Shown here: piece by piece, positions 42,137 to 51,877 of the stretch | Numbering within the stretch: position 1 is the stretch's first letter | How the letters are laid out: each line of letters opens with the position of its first letter | NCBI RefSeq assembly: GCF_030486595.1 | Contig: NZ_JAUJZH010000001.1 | Span: 310,001 to 374,000 of the forward strand | DNA length: 64,000 nt | Source of the DNA: Variovorax ginsengisoli | GTDB taxonomy: Bacteria > Pseudomonadota > Gammaproteobacteria > Burkholderiales > Burkholderiaceae_C | Reading direction: 5' to 3' | Translations under genes and position numbers: made by a program | The notes under the pieces: generated by a model | What the model was told of the DNA's origin: nothing | What the model saw: only the letters and a program-made list of their open reading frames with translations | Databases searched by the model: none

Positions 42137-43011
42137 GTCGCCGCCTCCACCGCCGCCTCGGCGCGCGGCTGCTTGTAGCGGGCGTAGTCCCAGACGTATT
42201 GCCCCGGCAGGGCGCGGATCAGCTTCTCGATGCCTTCGTTCATCGCCGTGGCGGCGGCCTCCGGCGTGGCCTTGGGGTCGCTCATCGCGGTGCCGTCGAA
42301 GGGCACGAAACGGATCGCATAGCCGGCGCCGCGCGGCAGCCGCTCGCAGACACCGAGGAAGACCCGGGCACCGGTCTGCTGCGCCAGCCGCGGCAGCAGG
42401 GTCATCGTGTAGGCCGGCCGGCCCAGGAACGGTGCCCAGACCCCCTGGCCCAGCGGCGGCACCTGGTCCGGCAGCAGCCCGGTGTAGCCGCCGCCGCGCA
42501 GCGTTCGGATCAGGCCCCGCACGCCGGAGACGGTGGTCGGCAGGGTCTGCAGGCCGGGACGGTCGCGCGAACCGGCGATCAGGTCGGCCATGAATTTCTT
42601 GCGCGCCGGCCGGAACAGCGCCGTGATCGGACCGTAGTCCTTGAAGAAGCGCTCGCCCACCGCCTGGCCGAAGGTTTCCCAGCTGCCCAGGTGCGGCGAC
42701 ACCAGGATCACGCCCTTGCGCGCGGCCAGCGCGGCCTCGAAGGCCTCGATGCCGTCCCAGCGCACGATGTGCGGCAAAAGGCTCTCGTCGCGCGGACGGG
42801 CCCAGACCCAGGGCAGCTCGCCGACCATGGCGCCGGCGGCGGCGATCGCGGGGCGGTACTGCGCCGGCGTGAAGCCCGCCGCCTCGGCGTTCTCGCGGAA
42901 ACGGCGGCGGTAGTCGGGTGCGAACCACCAGACCAGCCAGCCCAACCAGCCGCCCACCGCATGCATCACGGGCAGCGGAACACGAGCGAGCAATCTGAAC
43001 AAGGCAATCAT
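42133..43011 (-). CDS. Lysophospholipid/lipid A acyltransferase, LpxL/HtrB family (first of pair)
   Basis: A 292-residue paralogue of the next gene. The dyad is H-X4-E: His107 and Glu112 in [11 protein letters not shown], as in E. coli LpxL. Further motifs: [54 protein letters not shown] and [15 protein letters not shown]. An N-terminal hydrophobic segment ([13 protein letters not shown]) is the membrane anchor. The two adjacent, coupled genes probably add different acyl chains. Divergent from metK. Confidence 0.93.
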   Translation of the reverse strand: MIALFRLLARVPLPVMHAVGGWLGWLVWWFAPDYRRRFRENAEAAGFTPAQYRPAIAAAGAMVGELPWVWARPRDESLLPHIVRWDGIEAFEAALAARKGVILVSPHLGSWETFGQAVGERFFKDYGPITALFRPARKKFMADLIAGSRDRPGLQTLPTTVSGVRGLIRTLRGGGYTGLLPDQVPPLGQGVWAPFLGRPAYTMTLLPRLAQQTGARVFLGVCERLPRGAGYAIRFVPFDGTAMSDPKATPEAAATAMNEGIEKLIRALPGQYVWDYARYKQPRAEAAVEAAT

Positions 43012-43063
43012 CGAAGCATGGGGATGGACATGGACGCGCGCGCAGGGTACAGCGCGGCTCGGA

Positions 43064-43069
43064 TAGAAT
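43064..43069 (+). promoter_or_regulatory. -10 box (TAGAAT) of metK
   Basis: TAGAAT precedes a leader of about 122 bases to the metK ATG. No strong -35 hexamer is visible at standard spacing. The predicted transcription start is at about 43076, exactly at the left arm of a hairpin. Confidence 0.45.
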
Positions 43070-43076
43070 GCAAATT

Positions 43077-43109
43077 GTCGCCGAGTTATGGAACTACTTG
43101 CAGGGCGAC
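43077..43109 (+). promoter_or_regulatory. Structured 5' leader of metK
   Basis: GTCGCC (43077-43082) pairs with GGCGAC (43104-43109), and inside AGTT (43084-43087) pairs with AACT (43092-43095). A further stem TTGGC-AACGC-GCCAA follows around 43154-43168. I do not recognise a known SAM or SAH riboswitch consensus. The arrangement could be a regulatory leader or ordinary secondary structure. Confidence 0.4.
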
Positions 43110-43197
43110 GTTAAACACCACTGCTAAAGCGTTCGCCAGAGCTCCGAAACGGGTTGGCAACGCGCCAATTGACCTGCTGCTACGGAGTTTGAAACAC

Positions 43198-44379
43198 ATG
43201 GCGAACGATTTCCTCTTTACTTCCGAATCCGTCTCCGAAGGCCATCCCGACAAGGTGGCCGACCAGATCTCGGACGCGATCCTCGACGCGATCTTCGAAC
43301 AGGACCCGCGCTCGCGCGTGGCCGCCGAGACGCTGACCAACACCGGCCTGGTGGTGCTCGCGGGCGAGATCACGACCAACGCGCACGTTGACTACATCCA
43401 GGTGGCGCGCGACACCATCAAGCGCATCGGCTACGACAACACCGACTACGGCATCGACTACAAGGGCTGCGCCGTGATGGTCTGCTACGACAAGCAGTCC
43501 AACGACATCGCCCAGGGCGTCGACCACGCCAGCGACGACCACCTCAACACCGGCGCCGGCGACCAGGGCCTGATGTTCGGCTACGCCTGCGACGAGACGC
43601 CCGAGCTGATGCCCGCGCCGATCTACTACGCCCACCGGCTGGTCGAGCGCCAGGCCCAGCTGCGCAAGGACGGCCGCCTGCCCTTCCTGCGTCCCGACGC
43701 CAAGAGCCAGGTCACGATGCGCTATGTCGACGGCAAGCCGCACAGCATCGACACCGTGGTGCTCTCGACCCAGCACCACCCCGACCAGAGCGAGACGCCG
43801 ACCAAGATGAAGGCCTCGTTCGTCGAGGCCGTGATCGAGGAGATCATCAAGCCAGTGCTGCCCAAGGAGTGGCTCAAGGAGACCCGCTACCTGATCAACC
43901 CGACCGGCCGCTTCGTCATCGGCGGCCCGCAGGGCGACTGCGGCCTGACCGGCCGCAAGATCATCGTCGACACCTACGGCGGCGCCTGCCCGCACGGCGG
44001 CGGCGCGTTCTCGGGCAAGGACCCGAGCAAGGTCGACCGCTCGGCCGCCTATGCCGCGCGCTACGTGGCCAAGAACATCGTGGCCGCCGGCCTGGCGCGC
44101 CAGTGCCAGATCCAGGTCGCCTACGCGATCGGCGTCGCCAAGCCGATGAACGTGACGGTCTACACCGAAGGCACCGGCGTCATCTCCGACGAGAAGATCG
44201 CCGCACTGGTTCAGGAGCATTTCGACCTGCGTCCCAAGGGCATCATCCAGATGCTCGACCTGCTGCGCCCGATCTACGGCAAGACGGCCGCCTACGGCCA
44301 CTTCGGCCGCGAAGAGCCCGAGTTCACCTGGGAAAGCACGGCCAACGCGCAGGCGCTGCGCGCTGCCGCCGGCCTCTGA
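43198..44379 (+). CDS. metK: S-adenosylmethionine synthase
   Basis: A 393-residue enzyme that makes SAM from methionine and ATP. Signature blocks are [15 protein letters not shown] at the start, [18 protein letters not shown], the loop [18 protein letters not shown] and [12 protein letters not shown] near the end. The length is normal. A GGAG ribosome site lies 9 bases before the ATG. A clear intrinsic terminator follows. The long leader upstream is described separately. Confidence 0.98.
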   Translation: MANDFLFTSESVSEGHPDKVADQISDAILDAIFEQDPRSRVAAETLTNTGLVVLAGEITTNAHVDYIQVARDTIKRIGYDNTDYGIDYKGCAVMVCYDKQSNDIAQGVDHASDDHLNTGAGDQGLMFGYACDETPELMPAPIYYAHRLVERQAQLRKDGRLPFLRPDAKSQVTMRYVDGKPHSIDTVVLSTQHHPDQSETPTKMKASFVEAVIEEIIKPVLPKEWLKETRYLINPTGRFVIGGPQGDCGLTGRKIIVDTYGGACPHGGGAFSGKDPSKVDRSAAYAARYVAKNIVAAGLARQCQIQVAYAIGVAKPMNVTVYTEGTGVISDEKIAALVQEHFDLRPKGIIQMLDLLRPIYGKTAAYGHFGREEPEFTWESTANAQALRAAAGL

Positions 44380-44405
44380 TTCCTGTCGGGCATTGAGCCT
44401 CGCCG

Positions 44406-44439
44406 AGCCTGCGGATGCGCCTGCATTCGCAGGCTTTTT
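44406..44439 (+). terminator. Intrinsic terminator of metK
   Basis: AGCCTGCGGATGC (44406-44418) pairs with GCATTCGCAGGCT (44423-44435) with a single G-T wobble and a GCCT loop, followed by TTTTTC. It lies 26 bases after the metK stop codon. Confidence 0.92.
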
Positions 44440-44463
44440 CTTTGGCACCGGGTCCTGGCACCC

Positions 44464-45087
44464 TCACGCCAGCAGCCTGTCCACCTCTTCGTCGCTGGTC
44501 TGCGTGAAGTCCTGGTACCAGAGGCCCACCGCACGAAAGTGCTCCGGCGTGAAGAGGCACACCACCTCGTCGGCCAGCGCGCTCAGGCTTTGCACGGCCT
44601 CGGTCGAAGCCACCGGCACGGCGACAATGACCTGCTTCGGGTAGCCCGCGCGCGCCGCCTGCACCGCGGCGCTCATGGTTGCACCGGTGGCGAGGCCGTC
44701 GTCCACCAGGATCAGGACGCGGCCGGCCAGATCGAGCGGCGGTCGTCCGCCGCGATAGCGCTGTTCACGCCGCACCAGCTCGGCCTGTTCACGCGCCACG
44801 ACCGCTTCGAGCTCCCGTGCCGAGACCGGCCAGCCAGCGTCCGCCTCACCCATGACGCGCACGCCGCCGGATGCGATGGCGCCCATTGCATACTCTTCCT
44901 GGCCCGGAAAGCCCAGCTTGCGCACCACCAGCACGTCGAGTGGCGCACCGAGCGCGCGGGCCACTTCCCAGGCCACCGGAACGCCGCCGCGCGGCAGCGC
45001 CAGCACCAATACGCCGGGCCGCCCGCGCCAGGCTTCCAGTGCCTTGGCGAGCGCACGGCCAGCGTCGCGTCGATCCTTGAATTCCAT
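44464..45087 (-). CDS. Phosphoribosyltransferase-family protein
   Basis: A 207-residue type I phosphoribosyltransferase fold protein. The PRPP loop is VLILVDDGLATGATM (about residues 126-140); VLALPRGGVPVAWEVARALGAPLDVLVVRKLGFPGQEEYAMGAI is typical of a stand-alone group (its core at about 27-70) often found beside stress genes. The nucleobase substrate is not known, and some members may not act on nucleobases at all. It lies 31 bases after the TonB-dependent receptor stop on the same strand. Confidence 0.88.
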   Translation of the reverse strand: MEFKDRRDAGRALAKALEAWRGRPGVLVLALPRGGVPVAWEVARALGAPLDVLVVRKLGFPGQEEYAMGAIASGGVRVMGEADAGWPVSARELEAVVAREQAELVRREQRYRGGRPPLDLAGRVLILVDDGLATGATMSAAVQAARAGYPKQVIVAVPVASTEAVQSLSALADEVVCLFTPEHFRAVGLWYQDFTQTSDEEVDRLLA

Positions 45088-45118
45088 GGACTTCTCCTTT
45101 CTGGCGACTCTCGAGGTC

Positions 45119-47254
45119 TCAGAAACGATACGCCGCGCTCAGCCCCATCGTCCAGTTGCGCCCCGGTGCCGGCTCGTAGTAGCGGGCATTGCCCTCGTTG
45201 ACGATCACCGAGCCGATGTACTGGCGGTCGAACAGGTTGTCGATGCGCGCAAAGGCATTCAGGTCCCAGCGCTGCCACTGCATGACGTAGCCCGCGAACA
45301 GCGCGACCACCGCGTAGCCCGGTGCGCTCACCGTGTTGCGGTCGTTGGCCTCGATGCTCGAGAGCGCGCGCAGCTCGGTGCCGGCACGCCAGCCCTGGGG
45401 CGGCACCCAGCCGTAGGAGGCGAACAGCGCTTGCGGCGCGATGCCCGGAATCCGGTTGCCGGCCGGCACCAGGCCCGCCGCCGTGCACGGCACCGTGGCG
45501 CAGAAGGTGTCGCTGTAGCGGGCGTCGAGCCAGGTGTAGGCCAGCTGGGTGCGCCAGTGGTCCTCGGTCTCGTGCTGCCAGGCCAGCTCGAAGCCGTCAC
45601 GCGTGGTGCGGCCTGCGTTCTGGAAAGTGGCGCGGCCGCCGATGTTGGTGGCGGTGACGATTTCGTCGCTGGTCCGGGTCTTGAACAGCGCCGCCGTGAG
45701 CAGGCCGCCCGCCAGGCGCGCCTTGGCGCCCACTTCGAGACTGTCGTTGACCGCCGGCTGCAGCGCGAAGTTGAGCCCGCCCCGCCCGTCGGGACGGTAC
45801 GAGAGCTCGTTCAGCGTCGGCGTCTCGAAGCCTCGGCCCACCGAGGTGTAGAGGGCGAGGTCGCGCGTGGCCTCGTAGCGCAGCGACGCCACCGGCAGCG
45901 TCTCGGTGTAGCGCGCGCTGCCACTGTCGTTGCCGTTGGCGCCGACGATGTAGTGGTCTTGCGAATCGAAGTCCACGCTGCTGCGGCGCACGCCGGCCTC
46001 GAGCGTCCAGCGATCGGCGAAGCGCCAGTTGCCCTGTACGTAGGGGTCGAGGTTGTAGACCTCGTTGACCTCGTTGCGCCGCAACCGGCCCTGGACGCCC
46101 AGCACCGGCCGCGCGACCGGCCCCAGGAAGTTCTCATAGCCGGTGCGGTGCTCGCGCAACTTGTTGTATTCCAGCCCGGCGACGAGCTCGAACGGCCGGT
46201 CGGCCAGCCGCATCTGCGAGATCCAGCGCAGGTCGACCCCGCCAAAGTCGCGATCCAGCCCGATCACGCCGCCGGCGCTGGTCGGGCTCGACTGCGCGGA
46301 GGGCGGGATGGCCTGGTACTGCGAGGTCTTGCGCTCGCCGCCGTAGACCATCAGGCGCAGCGCGTTGTCGCCGTCGAGGCGGCGCTCGTAGGTCAGGCCG
46401 GCCTGCGTCTGGTCGACGCTCTTGCGGGTGTCGAACTGCGTCGCGACGGCCGCGCTGCGCCGGTTCAGCGCGTACTGCTCGGCCGTCAGCCCGAGCGGGT
46501 CCTGCGCATTCAGGTGCACGCTGTTGGCGACCAGCGTCAGTCGGCTGCCGTCGTCGAGCGCGAGGCCGAACTTGCCGTTGACGATGTCGCGATAGGCCGC
46601 GCTGTGGTCGCGGTAGCCGTCGGTCTCGAAGCGCCCGGCGCTCAGGAGGTAGTCGACCGCACCGGAGGAGCCGCTGGCCATGACCCCGGTACGGGTCGTG
46701 CCGAAGCTGGCCACGGCCATCGAGAAGCCGAGCCTGGGCGGCCCCTCTCCGGTCTCGGTGAAGGTCTGCACCACGCCGCCCGAGGAGTTGCCGTAGAGCG
46801 CCGAGAACGGGCCGCGCAGCACCTCGACATGGTCCACCGAGCCGATGTCGATGTTGGAGGTCTGGCCCTGGCCGTCGGGCAGGGTCGCGGGAATGCCGTC
46901 GACATACAGCCGCACGCCGCGCACGCCGAAGGTGGAGCGGGCGCCGAAGCCGCGGATCGAGATCTGCAGGTCCTGCGCGTAGTTCTGCCGGTTCTGTATC
47001 TGCAGCCCGGGCACGCCGCTCAGGCTTTCCGACAGGTTCACGCCGAGCCGGCTGTCGCGCATGGCCGCGCCCTCCACCCGGTCGACCGAGCCGGCGACAT
47101 CGAAAAGGGGCGTCGGGCCGGCCGGTGTGGAGACCGTGATCTCGCCCAGCGTCGGTGCGCTTCCGGCGTCCCGGGCCTGATCCTCCTCTTGGGCCAGGGC
47201 CGGGAACCAGGCTGCGAGCAGGAGGCAAGCGGTGGGGGCGGCTGAGAATTTCAT
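45119..47254 (-). CDS. TonB-dependent outer-membrane receptor
   Basis: A 711-residue receptor with signal peptide (MKFSAAPTACLLLAAWFPALA), a TonB-box-like GEITVST, a plug domain (about 45-160: VNLSESLSGVPGLQIQ, ISIRGFGARSTFGVRGVRLYVDGIP, VEVLRGPFSALYGNSSGG) and a 22-strand barrel ending in LSAAYRF with the terminal aromatic required for outer-membrane insertion. The ligand is unknown; siderophore or metal-chelate uptake is usual. A disulfide-like pair FCATVPC occurs in a barrel loop near residue 575. No Fur box or B12 element was recognised upstream. The adjacent phosphoribosyltransferase gives no hint. Confidence 0.94.
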   Translation of the reverse strand: MKFSAAPTACLLLAAWFPALAQEEDQARDAGSAPTLGEITVSTPAGPTPLFDVAGSVDRVEGAAMRDSRLGVNLSESLSGVPGLQIQNRQNYAQDLQISIRGFGARSTFGVRGVRLYVDGIPATLPDGQGQTSNIDIGSVDHVEVLRGPFSALYGNSSGGVVQTFTETGEGPPRLGFSMAVASFGTTRTGVMASGSSGAVDYLLSAGRFETDGYRDHSAAYRDIVNGKFGLALDDGSRLTLVANSVHLNAQDPLGLTAEQYALNRRSAAVATQFDTRKSVDQTQAGLTYERRLDGDNALRLMVYGGERKTSQYQAIPPSAQSSPTSAGGVIGLDRDFGGVDLRWISQMRLADRPFELVAGLEYNKLREHRTGYENFLGPVARPVLGVQGRLRRNEVNEVYNLDPYVQGNWRFADRWTLEAGVRRSSVDFDSQDHYIVGANGNDSGSARYTETLPVASLRYEATRDLALYTSVGRGFETPTLNELSYRPDGRGGLNFALQPAVNDSLEVGAKARLAGGLLTAALFKTRTSDEIVTATNIGGRATFQNAGRTTRDGFELAWQHETEDHWRTQLAYTWLDARYSDTFCATVPCTAAGLVPAGNRIPGIAPQALFASYGWVPPQGWRAGTELRALSSIEANDRNTVSAPGYAVVALFAGYVMQWQRWDLNAFARIDNLFDRQYIGSVIVNEGNARYYEPAPGRNWTMGLSAAYRF

Positions 47255-47440
47255 CGCGGCGATTCTGCGGTGCGCGCTTCGCCGCTCCCGGGTGGGCAAC
47301 ACCCTATGGCGCGGTCCGACGTGCTGAGCTGGATCGGCTCGATGCCCGACGTGACGCAACAATGCGGCCGGAGAGCTACGATCCGCGGGCCGTCCATCCG
47401 GGGCGGAACTCCTTCCGGTCGCCTTGCCGCGGTCTCCCCA

Positions 47441-49012
47441 ATGCTGCTTCGCTGCCTGGTCCTCGCCCTCGCCTGCCTGCTGTCGGCCTGCGCCGGGCTG
47501 CCGGCCGTCCCCGCATCGCCCTATGTCCCGGCCATTGCGGCCTCGACATCCAACGAACTTGGCCGGCTCGCCGCGCCCTTCAACGGCTCGCCCGAGGGCC
47601 TGTCGGGCGCGCGGGTGCTGGCACAGGGCGCCTTCGCGCTGGACGCGCGGCTGGAGCTGATCCGGCGGGCCCAGGCCTCGCTCGACCTGCAGTACTACCT
47701 GCTGGGCAACGACAAGACCGGCAAGCTGATCCTGCGGGAACTGCGCGACGCCGCCCGGCGCGGGGTGCGGGTGCGGCTGCTGCTGGACGACTTCTACACG
47801 ACCAAGCTGGACCCCCTCCTGCTCGGCCTGGCCACCTGGCCGAACGTGGAAATCCGGCTGTTCAACCCCTTCGTGGCCGGCCGCGACCATTCGGCCACCC
47901 GCTGGATGGGATTCGCGGCCGATTTCCGCCGGCTCAACCACCGCATGCACAACAAGCTCTTCATGGCCGACGGCGCCTTCGCGATCGTGGGCGGGCGCAA
48001 CCTGGCGGACGAGTATTTCCTGCGCAGCGAGGGCGCCAACTTCATCGACCTCGACATGCTGCTGGCCGGACCGGTGGTGACCGACCTGCAGACCATCTTC
48101 GACAACTACTGGAACAGCGAGGTGGTCTACCCGCTGCACACCATCGTGCCGGCGATCGAATCGGCCGCCGAGCTGCGCGCCGAGTTCGACCGGCGGACCT
48201 CACGCAAGGAAGCGCCTCTGCCCCCCGCACCGCCCGAGACCGACATGTTCGGCGACCCGCCGCTCGGCAGCCTGATCGCCCAGGGCCGGTTCGAGATGAT
48301 CCCGGCGCGGGCCAACGCGGTGTCGGACTCGCCGACCAAGGCGCTGCAGACCGACGACGGCGAGTGGGCCCGCGAACGCCGCCCCCCGACCGTGGCCGAG
48401 CGCATGCGGGTGCAGCTCGACCTGGCGCGCTTCAGCGTCGACATCGTGTCGCCCTACTTCCTGCCCGGCGAGGAAGGCATGGCGCAGCTCGCCCGGCTGC
48501 GCGCCCGCGACGTCCGCATCAGCGTCGCCACCAACTCGCTGGCCGACACCGACGAGCCGCTGGTCAACATCAACTACAACAACTACCGCGTCGAGATGCT
48601 CCGCCTCGGCGTACGCCTCTACGAAGTGAGCTCCGAGCAGATCAAGCGCAGCCTGAACCTGCGCAAGGTGTTTCGCCAGTCGCGCGGGCGCCTGCATGCC
48701 AAGCTGTCGCTGATCGACCGCGAGTGGTCGCTGATCGGCTCGCTCAACTTCGATCCCCGCTCGGCCCACATCAACACCGAACTCGGGGTGCGCCTGCAGA
48801 GCTTCGAGGTCGCGCACCGCCTGCTCGACGCCTACCAGGTCGACAATGTCGAAAGCGCGTACGAACTGCGGCTGAAACCCGGCACCGACCAGATCCAATG
48901 GGTCAGCACCGACGGCGAGAACGCGGTGTACGACGACGAGCCCGAGGCCAGCACGCTGGTGAAGATCAAGCTGCTGCTGTTCTCGTGGTTCGTGCCGAGC
49001 GACCTGCTCTAG
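47441..49012 (+). CDS. Phospholipase-D-family lipoprotein, ClsC/YmdC-like
   Basis: A 523-residue protein with two HKD motifs: HNKLFMAD starting at His170 (followed by GAFAIVGGRNLADEYF) and HAKLSLID starting at His419 (followed by REWSLIGSLNFDPRSA). That layout and the ending resemble cardiolipin synthase C (YmdC). The N-terminus has a lipobox LLSAC (Cys17), so a lipid-anchored periplasmic enzyme is predicted, unlike ClsA with its membrane helices. The start at 47441 is chosen because it opens directly with the signal sequence; the frame is open upstream. Divergent from the receptor gene. Confidence 0.9.
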   Translation: MLLRCLVLALACLLSACAGLPAVPASPYVPAIAASTSNELGRLAAPFNGSPEGLSGARVLAQGAFALDARLELIRRAQASLDLQYYLLGNDKTGKLILRELRDAARRGVRVRLLLDDFYTTKLDPLLLGLATWPNVEIRLFNPFVAGRDHSATRWMGFAADFRRLNHRMHNKLFMADGAFAIVGGRNLADEYFLRSEGANFIDLDMLLAGPVVTDLQTIFDNYWNSEVVYPLHTIVPAIESAAELRAEFDRRTSRKEAPLPPAPPETDMFGDPPLGSLIAQGRFEMIPARANAVSDSPTKALQTDDGEWARERRPPTVAERMRVQLDLARFSVDIVSPYFLPGEEGMAQLARLRARDVRISVATNSLADTDEPLVNINYNNYRVEMLRLGVRLYEVSSEQIKRSLNLRKVFRQSRGRLHAKLSLIDREWSLIGSLNFDPRSAHINTELGVRLQSFEVAHRLLDAYQVDNVESAYELRLKPGTDQIQWVSTDGENAVYDDEPEASTLVKIKLLLFSWFVPSDLL

Positions 49013-49022
49013 GAGTTTGCGG

Positions 49023-49685
49023 ATGCATGACATCGTCTTCTTGCTCGACGTCGACAACACGCTGCTCGACTTCGACGGCGTGCTCGACGACCTGCGCCGC
49101 CGCCTGGTCGACGACCTCGGCCCCGTGGGGGCCGAGCGCTACTGGCGCGGTTTCGAGGAACTGCGCGACGAACTCGGCTACACCGACTACCTGGGTGCGC
49201 TGCAACGCTATCGCCTGGGCGGGCCCGGCGCCGACATGAGCGATCCGCGGCTGCTGCGGATGGCGAGCTTCCTGCTCGACTACCCGTTCGCCGAACGGCT
49301 CTACCCCGGTGCCCTGCAAGTCATCGCGCACCTGCAGCGCTTCGGCCTGCCGGTGATCCTGTCGGATGGCGACGCGGTGTTCCAGCCGCGCAAGGTGCAG
49401 CGCTCGGGCCTGTGGCAGGCGGTCGATGGGCGGGTGCTGATCTACATCCACAAGGAACTGATGCTCGATGCGGTGCAGGAGCGCTATCCGGCCCGCCGCT
49501 ACGTGATGATCGACGACAAGCCGCGCATCCTCTCGGCGATGAAGGCCGGATGGGGCGAACGGCTGACGACGGTCTTTCCGCGCCAGGGCCAGTACGCGCT
49601 CGCCCCGCAGGCGTTTGCCGGTCATCCGGCTCCCGACATCACCATCGAGCGCATCGTCGAACTGCGCCAATGGCCCATCCTTTGA
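49023..49685 (+). CDS. HAD-superfamily hydrolase
   Basis: A 220-residue HAD protein. Motif I is LDVDNTLLD (residues 8-16), motif [12 protein letters not shown], motif III the Lys in IYIHKELML and motif [12 protein letters not shown]. The substrate is not known. The ATG at 49023 overlaps nothing, and a GGAG ribosome site sits in the upstream gene's stop region; a TTG two codons earlier is less likely. Pgm begins 28 bases downstream, so the three plus-strand genes may form an operon. Confidence 0.88.
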   Translation: MHDIVFLLDVDNTLLDFDGVLDDLRRRLVDDLGPVGAERYWRGFEELRDELGYTDYLGALQRYRLGGPGADMSDPRLLRMASFLLDYPFAERLYPGALQVIAHLQRFGLPVILSDGDAVFQPRKVQRSGLWQAVDGRVLIYIHKELMLDAVQERYPARRYVMIDDKPRILSAMKAGWGERLTTVFPRQGQYALAPQAFAGHPAPDITIERIVELRQWPIL

Positions 49686-49713
49686 GACACTTGGACATCG
49701 ACCAGGAGCTTTC

Positions 49714-51369
49714 ATGGCCTCACGACTCAGCCCTCTTGCCGGCCAGCCGGCGCCCCCGGACAGCCTCGTCGACGTCGACGCGCTGCTCGCCGCCTATCTC
49801 GCCGAGCGCCCCGACCCGGGGGTCGCGACCGAACGCGTCGCCTTCGGCACCTCGGGCCATCGCGGCTGCGCCTTCGAGCGTTCGTTCAACGAATGGCACG
49901 TGCTGGCGATGACCCAGGCGATCTGCGACCACCGCCGGGCCCAGGGCATCGACGGGCCGCTCTACCTCGGCATCGACACGCACGCGCTGTCGGCCCCCGC
50001 GGCGGCCAGCGCGCTCGAGGTGCTGGCCGCCAACGGCGTCGAGGTGATGCTGGCCAGCGGCGACGAATACACGCCGACACCCGCGCTGTCGCATGCCATC
50101 CTCACCTACAACCGCGGCCGCACCAGCGGGCTGGCCGACGGCATCGTGGTCACGCCGTCGCACAATCCGCCGCGCGACGGCGGCTTCAAGTACAACCCGC
50201 CCAATGGCGGACCGGCCGGCCAGGACATCACGGGCCCGGTGCAGGAGGCGGCCAATGGCTTCCTCGAGAAAGGGCTCGCGGGCGTGCGCCGGATGCCGCA
50301 CGAGCGGGCCCTGAAGGCCGCCACCACGCACCGCCATGACTTCGTGGCGGCCTACGTCGGCGACCTGGACAACGTGATCGACATGGCCCTGATCCGCGAA
50401 GCGGGCGTGCGCATGGGCGTCGACCCGCTCGGCGGTGCCGGGGTCCACTACTGGGGCGCGATCGCCGAGCGCTACCGGATCGACCTCAGCGTGGTCAGCG
50501 AGACGGTCGATCCGCGCTTCGCCTTCATGACGCTCGACTGGGACGGCCAGATCCGCATGGACCCGTCGTCGACCTACGCGATGCAGCGGCTGCTCGACAT
50601 CAAGGACCGCTTCGACGTCGGCGTGGCCTGCGACACCGACCACGACCGCCATGGCATCGTCACTCGCAGCGCCGGCCTGCTGCAGCCCAACCACTACCTG
50701 TCGGTCGCGATCGACTACCTGTTCCGCCACCGGCCGCAGTGGGGCGCCGATGCGGCGGTCGGCAAGACGGTGGTCTCGACGCGGCTGATCGATGCCCTGG
50801 CGAAGCGGCTCGGCCGCCGGCTCTACGAAGTGCCGGTGGGCTTCAAGTGGTTCGTGGACGGCCTGGTCGACGGCTCGCTCGGCTTCGTCGGCGAGGAAAG
50901 CGCCGGCGCCACCTTCCTGCGCCGCGACGGCTCGGTCTGGACCACCGACAAGGACGGCATCACCGCGGCGCTGCTGGCCGGCGAGATCACCGCCCGAACA
51001 GGCCGCGACCCCGGTGCGCTCTACGCCGAGCTGGCGAACGAGTTCGGCAGCCCGGTCTCGAACCGCATCGATGCGCCCGCCAGCCGTCAGCAGAAGAAAC
51101 AGCTGTCGGCGCTGAGCCCGCAGCAGCTCCACGCCACCGAACTGGCCGGCGAGCCGATCGAGAGCGTGCTGAGCCATGCCCCGGGCAATGGCGGCGCGAT
51201 CGGCGGCATCAAGGTGATCGCGCAGAACGGCTGGTTCGCCGCCCGGCCGTCGGGCACCGAGGACATCTACAAGATCTACGGCGAGAGCTTCCGCGGCGCC
51301 GAGCACCTGCAGCGGATCCTGGCCGAGGCCCAGACCATCGTCGACGCGGCGATCTCGCCGGCGCCGTGA
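49714..51369 (+). CDS. pgm: Phosphoglucomutase (alpha-D-glucose-specific)
   Basis: A 551-residue enzyme interconverting glucose-1-phosphate and glucose-6-phosphate. The active-site phosphoserine is Ser149 in [13 protein letters not shown]; the metal loop is CDTDHDRHG; the sugar-binding loop is GEESAGATF; the phosphate-binding C-terminal loop is [13 protein letters not shown]. Its length matches E. coli Pgm, not the shorter bifunctional AlgC type. AGGAG ribosome site. Connects to pgi, tal and zwf found within 13 kb. The stop is followed by a CCGGCGG-ATGCAG-CCGCCGG hairpin (51378-51397) with no T-run. Confidence 0.96.
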   Translation: MASRLSPLAGQPAPPDSLVDVDALLAAYLAERPDPGVATERVAFGTSGHRGCAFERSFNEWHVLAMTQAICDHRRAQGIDGPLYLGIDTHALSAPAAASALEVLAANGVEVMLASGDEYTPTPALSHAILTYNRGRTSGLADGIVVTPSHNPPRDGGFKYNPPNGGPAGQDITGPVQEAANGFLEKGLAGVRRMPHERALKAATTHRHDFVAAYVGDLDNVIDMALIREAGVRMGVDPLGGAGVHYWGAIAERYRIDLSVVSETVDPRFAFMTLDWDGQIRMDPSSTYAMQRLLDIKDRFDVGVACDTDHDRHGIVTRSAGLLQPNHYLSVAIDYLFRHRPQWGADAAVGKTVVSTRLIDALAKRLGRRLYEVPVGFKWFVDGLVDGSLGFVGEESAGATFLRRDGSVWTTDKDGITAALLAGEITARTGRDPGALYAELANEFGSPVSNRIDAPASRQQKKQLSALSPQQLHATELAGEPIESVLSHAPGNGGAIGGIKVIAQNGWFAARPSGTEDIYKIYGESFRGAEHLQRILAEAQTIVDAAISPAP

Positions 51370-51460
51370 AGGCACGACCGGCGGATGCAGCCGCCGGCCG
51401 TCGCCTACACCGAAGCCTTGGCGCCCGGTCTATGAACGGCTTTTCAGTTGCGGAGACCTC

Positions 51461-51709
51461 ATGAATCTCGACTCGTTGATCAAGACCGTCAAGGAAGCAG
51501 ACGCCAACCGGCCGGATCTGCCGGGCGAGCACCTGATCGTGCTGGGCGTCGGTCTGTTGCTCATGATGGCCACGGGCCGCAGCCGCTCGCTGATCGGCAA
51601 GGCGCTGATCGGCGCCGCGGCGGGCGCCTTCATCGGCCGCGCGGCCAGCGGCACCGGGGGCGTCGCCAGGCTGGCAGCGCTGCTTCGGCCCGGCGCCCCG
51701 CGGGGCTGA
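51461..51709 (+). CDS. Small membrane protein of unknown function
   Basis: An 82-residue protein with two hydrophobic stretches, HLIVLGVGLLLMMATG (about 24-39) and ALIGAAAGAFIGRAA (about 48-62), the second rich in small residues as in glycine-zipper helices. A GGAG ribosome site stands before the ATG. No family recognised. It lies between pgm and groES and ends in a basic, Pro/Gly tail. A real gene is likely because codon bias and ribosome site are good, but homology is unproven. Confidence 0.65.
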   Translation: MNLDSLIKTVKEADANRPDLPGEHLIVLGVGLLLMMATGRSRSLIGKALIGAAAGAFIGRAASGTGGVARLAALLRPGAPRG

Positions 51710-51717
51710 AACGGCCC

Positions 51718-51780
51718 GGCGCAATGCCGGACCACGGTCGGCGAGGCGTGCCTCGGTCCGCCAGTCGGACGAATTGCGCC
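51718..51780. repeat. Large nested inverted repeat upstream of groES
   Basis: Outer arms GGCGCAAT (51718-51725) and ATTGCGCC (51773-51780) are perfectly complementary; inside, CGAGG-CGTG-CCTCG (51742-51755) forms a hairpin flanked by GACC/GGTC. It follows the small membrane-protein stop by 9 bases and lacks a T-run. It may end or stabilise that transcript, or be a REP-like element. Confidence 0.6.
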
Positions 51781-51848
51781 CCGCGCCTCCCGGCATTCGG
51801 GCGGCCCCGGCGCGGCGGCGCGACGCGCCTGCAAAAACAGTCCCCCGC

Positions 51849-51877
51849 CTTGAAAAGCCAAAAAACACCCTTATGAT
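51849..51877 (+). promoter_or_regulatory. RpoH (sigma-32) type heat-shock promoter of groESL
   Basis: CTTGAAA (51849-51855), 12 bases, then CCCTTATGAT (51868-51877) matches the sigma-32 form CTTGAA-N(11-16)-CCCCATNT with small deviations. The -10 region touches the CIRCE operator, so HrcA binding would block this promoter. Confidence 0.7.

Noticed and set aside
47255..47440. Cobalamin or thiamine riboswitch before the TonB-dependent receptor
   Set aside because: The conserved core boxes of these riboswitches are absent on the minus strand, and no Fur-like box is visible.
49017..49022. A TTG start two codons before the HAD gene ATG
   Set aside because: The ATG at 49023 has better spacing to the GGAG ribosome site and opens directly with the HAD beta-strand.
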